The translations under genes and the position numbers were made by a program. Below are positions 59,768-64,000 of a DNA stretch of 64,000 nucleotides, piece after piece. Under the pieces are notes generated by a model, which was given only the letters and a program-made list of their open reading frames with translations, was not told where the DNA came from and ran no database searches. The stretch spans positions 16,350-80,349 of the forward strand of contig CANQIB010000010.1 in NCBI GenBank assembly GCA_947623915.1, read 5' to 3'. Source of the DNA: an uncultured Ruminiclostridium sp. (lineage in GTDB: Bacteria > Bacillota > Clostridia > Oscillospirales > Ruminococcaceae). Within the stretch, counting starts at the first letter, position 1. Each line of letters begins with the position of its first letter.

Positions 59768-60943
59768 ATGGCGGCATTATACATAACTATGCTGGGCGAA
59801 TTTTCGGTATCCTACCGTGACAAGATACTGCGCGAAAAGGATCTGCGCGGCTCTAAGCTGTGGACGCTGTTTCAGTATCTTATCGCCCATCGGGAGCGTG
59901 AAGTATCCCAAAACGAGCTTATAGAGCTGCTGTGGGAAAACAGCCGCAACCCCGCTAACGCTCTTAAAACGCTCGTTCATCGGCTGCGTCGGCTCATGTC
60001 CGGCATACTGCCGGACGGCGCGGAGCTTATCGTAAATAACGGAAGCTCTTACCGTTTTGCTCCGAATATCGAATGTATCATAGATTCGGGAGAATTTACC
60101 CGCCTTTGCAAGCTGGCGGACGACGGAGGTCTGTCCAGGACCAAGCGTGCAAACCTTTACAAGCGCGCGTTGGAGCTGTACCGAGGGGATTACCTTATCA
60201 GCCGCTCCGACGAAACGTGGGTGCTGCCGGTCAACGTTTATTTCCACACCATGTATACCTCGGCGGTGGACAAATACGTCTGCTTGCTTTACCCTATGGG
60301 GAAATTCAGTGAAATATGTCGGGTATGCGAGCACGGCATAATAATAAACCCCACCGACGAGAAGATGCACATACAGCTGATACGCGCCATGACCGCCATG
60401 GGAGAATATACGCAGGCCGCCAAGCAGTACGAGTACATCAAGCGGCTTTTACTGGAGCAGTACGGCGCGCCGCCCTCCACACGCCTTACCGAGCTGTACG
60501 AAACCACCGTCAAGCCGCGCAACGAAACGCAAAACGACCTTGACGCGGTCATCGGCGAAATATCCGAAGAGCCGCAGTCGGGCGGATATTACTGCGAATA
60601 CGAGGTATTCAAATATATTTTCAGAGCCGACCGCCGTGAAAGCAAGCGCAACGGGCGCGACCTTTCGATAGCAATGCTAACGCTGAACGACGGCAAAGGC
60701 ACTCCGCTGAACGACGGCAAGCTGCTCAACAAAGCCATGGACAGGCTTTTGGAATGTATACGCGGCTCGCTCAGAATGAGCGACGTTTTCACCCGATTCA
60801 GCAGATGTCAGTACATTTTGATGCTGCCGGAGGCGGACAGACAGGCGTGCGACAGGGTGCGGGAAAGAATATCGTCGAAATTCCGACGCTTTCAAAATAA
60901 AAACGGAATTTCGCTGGATTTTACAGACCGACAGATGACCTGA
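59768..60943 (+). CDS. SARP/BTAD-type transcriptional regulator with degenerate GGDEF-like tail
   Basis: This 391-residue protein has an OmpR-type winged helix (1-95; LYITMLGEFSVSYRDKIL, SKLWTLFQYLIAHREREVSQNELIELLW), a bacterial transcriptional activation domain of TPR type (100-245; LYKRALELYRGDYLI, MHIQLIRAMTAMGEYTQAAKQYE), and a C-terminal region (about 275-385) patterned like a GGDEF domain, with LRMSDVFTRFSRCQYILMLPEAD where an active one has R-D-x-x-x-R-x-G-G-D-E-F. The GGDEF signature is lost, so it might bind a ligand or mediate contacts. SARP regulators bind 11-bp direct repeats; such repeats are present upstream. The start at 59768 follows AAAGGAG. Confidence 0.85.
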   Translation: MAALYITMLGEFSVSYRDKILREKDLRGSKLWTLFQYLIAHREREVSQNELIELLWENSRNPANALKTLVHRLRRLMSGILPDGAELIVNNGSSYRFAPNIECIIDSGEFTRLCKLADDGGLSRTKRANLYKRALELYRGDYLISRSDETWVLPVNVYFHTMYTSAVDKYVCLLYPMGKFSEICRVCEHGIIINPTDEKMHIQLIRAMTAMGEYTQAAKQYEYIKRLLLEQYGAPPSTRLTELYETTVKPRNETQNDLDAVIGEISEEPQSGGYYCEYEVFKYIFRADRRESKRNGRDLSIAMLTLNDGKGTPLNDGKLLNKAMDRLLECIRGSLRMSDVFTRFSRCQYILMLPEADRQACDRVRERISSKFRRFQNKNGISLDFTDRQMT

Positions 60944-61001
60944 GCTAACGAAAATATCCCATAGCAAAAAGGAAAAACGGCATTTTGCCGCGTCAAAAAT
61001 T

Positions 61002-61019
61002 ATGTAACCGCAATGTAAC
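61002..61019 (+). promoter_or_regulatory. 11-bp-spaced ATGTAAC direct repeat upstream of the EAL gene
   Basis: ATGTAAC at 61002-61008 is repeated exactly at 61013-61019. The pair ends 18 bp before the -35 box, the usual position of a SARP-type activator site. Probably bound by the regulator encoded next door (inference). Confidence 0.6.
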
Positions 61020-61037
61020 TCGACCGGCTTTTTTTGA

Positions 61038-61066
61038 TTGACATAATCAGCTTGCCATGTTATAAT
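61038..61066 (+). promoter_or_regulatory. consensus sigma-A promoter of the EAL gene
   Basis: TTGACA (61038-61043) and TATAAT (61061-61066), both perfect, spacer 17 bp. The leader is about 45 bases. Confidence 0.88.
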
Positions 61067-61118
61067 TAGTATAATTAAACGAGCAGACGGCATGCCCGCC
61101 GAAAGGAGCGCAGCAGCA

Positions 61119-63848
61119 ATGAGTTTTTTTGAACAGGACGGTAAAACAGCACCGTACTGGCAGCTCTTTACAAAAAATTTCCCCGCTATAGGCGCATTTG
61201 TTATATTCAACACCGAGGACAAGGTATTTATAGATGAAAACGCCGCCGCTGTCCTCAAAGTTCCCATATCCGTCGGAAAGGACGAGATGTTCGCGGTCAT
61301 CGACACGCTGACGGAAAATCCCGACGAGGGCGGGAAGAACATCTATATCTACAAGACCGACGAGGGGCAAAAGTGGATAAGTCTTAAACTTAACTATCTT
61401 TCCGACAGTATGCTCGGCTTTGTGGAAGACGTTTCACAGCAGTTTGCCGAGCGGCAGAAAAACAGCGTCGGTCATGCCGACGACGATTTCCCGCGCGAAA
61501 AATTCATACACGGAGTACGCGCCGCTATGGCTCAGGTTTCGGGCAGCACCGCGCAATGCTGCATGGCGGTACTCAATATAAACGGCATAGAAAAGGCGGA
61601 CAGCGAGCTTAATTACGAACGCACCGACCTTTGCGCCTCCGCGGTAACGCGCGTTTTGAAAAAATTTGAATCGGAAGACGTGCTTATCGGCACGAAAAGC
61701 TATAAGGAATATTACATATTTTTCCGTCAGCTCCCCAAAAGCGAGATATACGGAATGTTCAAGGAAATGTCCGACGCTTTGCAGGACTGCCGCATAATAG
61801 ACGAGCAGGGCAACGAGCTGCAGACCCGCAGCGGGCTGTTCACCGCCATGATAGGATACTGCTGGTATCCCGTGCAGGCGGCAAGTCTGGATATGTCCTT
61901 TACCTATGCGGATTTTGCGCTGTACCGCGCCATGGCGTCCGGCAGCGTGATAAGGGAGTTCGACCCCGCCGAATTTACCTCCGAGCTTATGAGCTATTCG
62001 GCTTCAAAAGAGCTTGACGAGCTTATCGACAAAAACGATTTCGATTATCATTTCCAGCCGATAGTAAACGCGGCGGACGGCTCGATATTCGCTTACGAGG
62101 CGTTGATGAGACCCAACGGCTACACCCCGCTGGAAGTGCTTAAAATGGCGCGCGACAACGGCAGGCTGTATGATATAGAGCTGCTCACCTTTGAAAACGT
62201 GCTTGCCAAGGTGAATAAAAACCTCGACCGATTTGAGGGAAAGAAAATATTCATAAATTCCATACCCGAATGTATGCTTAAGGTCAACGATTTCAACAGG
62301 CTGTGCGAGCGGTACGGCGACCTTATAAGCCGTATCGTCATCGAATTTACCGAGCAGTCGGATTTCACCAACGAGCGGGTAATGGAGCTTAAAGACATCT
62401 ATTGCGCCAAGGGCTGTGAAATAGCCATCGACGATTACGGCAGCGGATATTCAAATTCCGCGGCTATGGTCAAGATAGCGCCGGATTATCTGAAAATAGA
62501 CCGTTCGCTTATCGCGGAAATAAACAAAAACACCCGCAAGCAGCATTTCCTGTCGGGGATAATAGATTTTGCCCGTCTGAACGGCATAAAGGTGCTGGCG
62601 GAGGGCGTGGAAAACTTCGAGGAGATGAGCGTGACGATAAGGCGCGGGGTGGATCTCATACAGGGCTTCTACACGGCGCGTCCGAATCCCGAAGCTATCT
62701 CCCGCTTATCGGAGGAGGTCTTGGGCGAGATAGAAGCGGTCAACCGCACCAAGCCTGAAATAAAGATCTCAAAGTCCTACGAGGTGACCGAAAAGAGCTA
62801 TGTGCCGCTGGATATAAACAAGCTGGCGGAGCAAAAATACACCGATATAGTTATTTCGGCGGATTTTGTTTACCTTAAAGGCGGCGCAGGCACTATCCCC
62901 AACTTCAATATCAAGGTAACGGATCACTCTGTCACCACGATAGTGCTTGAGGACGTGAATATAAACGGCGGGGTAAGGCAATGTATAAGCATAGGCGACC
63001 ATGCCGTGGTAAGTCTTGACCTGCGCGGCAGCAACCTGCTGAGTTATGACGGTATAGCGGTACCCGACAGCGCGTCCCTTTCCGTTATCGGTACAGGCTC
63101 GCTGAAAATAGATTCCTACCGCAACAACGGCTGCTGCATAGGCAGCGCGTACAATGAACCGTTCGGCAATATAACCATAGACACCGAGGGCACTCTGACG
63201 CTTATTTCCAACGGCGACCACAGCGTCGGGATAGGTGGCGGAGTTACCGACGGCGACGGCGGTATCACCGTAAAGCGCGGCACACTGAGTTTGTCCGTTA
63301 CCGGCGAGGACAGCGTGGCTATAGGCTCTTACGACGGCAACTGCAATATCGCGCTGGAGCTTTGCTCGGTGGATATAGTGACCTCCGGCGACCGCTCCGC
63401 GGCTATCGGTTCGCTCAACGGCGCTCCTAAGATAACCGTTCGCAACAGCGATATCAAAATCGACAGCTCCGGCGTTTGTACGGCGGGAATGGGTACGCTC
63501 GCCTCCTATATCCGCAAGAGCAATCTGCCTAAGATAGCGATAGACGGCTCGCGGCTGGAGCTGGTGTTCAAAGGACAGCTCGGCGCGGGTATAGGCAGCC
63601 GCTCGACCGAGTGCGAGATATACATAAACGGCACCGACGCGGGTATCTACTTTGAGGGCGACAAGCTGGCGGGCATAGGCTGCGCAAGCAGCACGGGTCT
63701 GCTGAACATGGACAACTGCAATATAAACATCTCCTCGCTTTGCGGAAGAGATTCCGTCGAGATAGGTTTTCGTGATACCCTCTCGAAGATAACCCACAGC
63801 AAGATAAACAACATCGCAATAAATACCGATTCCTATTCGGGTATTTAA
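61119..63848 (+). CDS. EAL-domain protein with PAS- and GGDEF-like N-terminus and C-terminal beta-solenoid
   Basis: This 909-residue protein lacks a signal peptide and membrane helices, so it should be cytosolic. Residues 1-105 are PAS-like, about 115-290 resemble a GGDEF domain without the signature, and 300-530 are an EAL domain with the catalytic residues kept: Glu327 (YEALMRP), Asn in IFINS, Glu in EFTEQS, Asp438/Asp439 (IDDYGSG), Lys459 (LKID), Glu495 (AEGVE). It is therefore expected to hydrolyse cyclic di-GMP. From about 570 to 905 come repeated strands with AIGS, GIGG and GIGS turns about 25-35 residues apart, the pattern of a parallel beta-helix usually found on surface or carbohydrate-binding proteins. 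This fusion is unusual. It follows the SARP-like gene by 175 bp, with its own promoter. Confidence 0.87.
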   Translation: MSFFEQDGKTAPYWQLFTKNFPAIGAFVIFNTEDKVFIDENAAAVLKVPISVGKDEMFAVIDTLTENPDEGGKNIYIYKTDEGQKWISLKLNYLSDSMLGFVEDVSQQFAERQKNSVGHADDDFPREKFIHGVRAAMAQVSGSTAQCCMAVLNINGIEKADSELNYERTDLCASAVTRVLKKFESEDVLIGTKSYKEYYIFFRQLPKSEIYGMFKEMSDALQDCRIIDEQGNELQTRSGLFTAMIGYCWYPVQAASLDMSFTYADFALYRAMASGSVIREFDPAEFTSELMSYSASKELDELIDKNDFDYHFQPIVNAADGSIFAYEALMRPNGYTPLEVLKMARDNGRLYDIELLTFENVLAKVNKNLDRFEGKKIFINSIPECMLKVNDFNRLCERYGDLISRIVIEFTEQSDFTNERVMELKDIYCAKGCEIAIDDYGSGYSNSAAMVKIAPDYLKIDRSLIAEINKNTRKQHFLSGIIDFARLNGIKVLAEGVENFEEMSVTIRRGVDLIQGFYTARPNPEAISRLSEEVLGEIEAVNRTKPEIKISKSYEVTEKSYVPLDINKLAEQKYTDIVISADFVYLKGGAGTIPNFNIKVTDHSVTTIVLEDVNINGGVRQCISIGDHAVVSLDLRGSNLLSYDGIAVPDSASLSVIGTGSLKIDSYRNNGCCIGSAYNEPFGNITIDTEGTLTLISNGDHSVGIGGGVTDGDGGITVKRGTLSLSVTGEDSVAIGSYDGNCNIALELCSVDIVTSGDRSAAIGSLNGAPKITVRNSDIKIDSSGVCTAGMGTLASYIRKSNLPKIAIDGSRLELVFKGQLGAGIGSRSTECEIYINGTDAGIYFEGDKLAGIGCASSTGLLNMDNCNINISSLCGRDSVEIGFRDTLSKITHSKINNIAINTDSYSGI

Positions 63849-63863
63849 AAGGCGTATTAAATA

Positions 63864-63900
63864 ATTCGACCGCCCGATGCAAAGCATCGGGCGGTCGAAT
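63864..63900 (+). terminator. terminator of the EAL gene, first of three palindromes
   Basis: A perfect 17-bp stem with an AAA loop, followed by TTTC. The stop codon of the EAL gene is 16 bp upstream. Confidence 0.85.
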
Positions 63901-63931
63901 TTCAGACTGTCGATAAACCCACGGCACCATT

Positions 63932-63990
63932 ACGAACAGCCTGAAAGGCTGTTCGTGTCGGAGTTTTGAATTTATATAATTCAAAACTCC
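63932..63990. repeat. two further perfect palindromes at the window end
   Basis: ACGAACAGCCT-GAA-AGGCTGTTCGT (63932-63956, 11-bp stem) and GGAGTTTTGAATT-TATAT-AATTCAAAACTCC (63960-63990, 13-bp stem) follow the terminator directly. With it they form a row of hairpins like that at 44.7-45.1 kb. The window ends ten bases later, so the extent is unknown. Confidence 0.7.
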
Positions 63991-64000
63991 TGCCCTGCGG

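Overview
The window looks like a chromosomal segment of a Gram-positive anaerobe of class Clostridia, most likely an Oscillospirales/Ruminococcus-type gut or rumen bacterium. This is inferred from gene content: an HPr with the regulatory serine, RecD2, a PcrA-type helicase, a 2-hydroxyacyl-CoA dehydratase activase, formate-THF ligase, NTG-type surface-anchor signals, type IV pilus genes in a Gram-positive setting, and a GH5 glucanase. GC is moderate to high, AUA is used freely for isoleucine, and ribosome binding sites are strong AAAGGAG-type. No transposase, integrase, phage gene, CRISPR array or rRNA was seen, and there is one tRNA. About twenty sigma-A-type promoters could be read, and every one listed has a 17-bp spacer.

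Layout. 0-7 kb (+): phosphoglucomutase, ribosomal protein L31, then a response regulator / histidine kinase / fused ABC transporter triad. 7-13 kb (-): zinc-ribbon membrane protein, AEC transporter + ThiM, a sugar-type solute-binding lipoprotein carrying an embedded zinc ribbon, and an ABC-F protein whose second nucleotide site is mutated. 13-24 kb (+): a 1427-residue dehydratase-activase fusion, SPFH protein, PcrA, two HAD phosphatases, RimM and a C-terminally extended TrmD; the last four genes overlap by 4 bp or nearly abut. 24-32 kb: HPr and a lipoprotein (+), then a four-gene membrane operon, two tandem paralogous surface proteins and RecD2 (-). 32-42 kb: PrmA, a chemoreceptor with a Pro/Gln/Glu repeat tail, AhcY + MtaD (-), a membrane-tethered serine protease (+), a GT-C-like mannosyltransferase and a solitary HipA-like kinase (-). 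42-45 kb: tRNA-Thr(CGU), a signal-peptidase-like membrane protein with acidic and Pro/Gln tails, a GH5 glucanase, and a non-coding stretch built of consecutive hairpins. 45-54 kb (-): fhs-tsaE-tsaB-rpiB-upp and a divergent parE-HD-parC operon. 54-59 kb (+): a transglutaminase-like lipoprotein followed by a compact type IV pilus locus (PilC, four pilin-like or membrane proteins, PilT-like ATPase). 59-64 kb (+): a SARP/BTAD-type regulator with a degenerate GGDEF-like tail, then an EAL phosphodiesterase-like protein fused to a beta-solenoid.

The most unusual part is the last 5 kb. The SARP-like regulator and the EAL-beta-solenoid gene both have TGTAAC (=GTTACA) direct repeats spaced exactly 11 bp in their upstream regions. 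In front of the EAL gene the repeats sit just upstream of a perfect TTGACA-17-TATAAT promoter. A third 11-bp pair lies upstream of the paralogous surface-protein genes near 29.56 kb. This suggests a small regulon run by the SARP-like protein, possibly joining cyclic-dinucleotide signalling to surface proteins and pili. That link is inference; the repeats and domain arrangements are read directly from the sequence.
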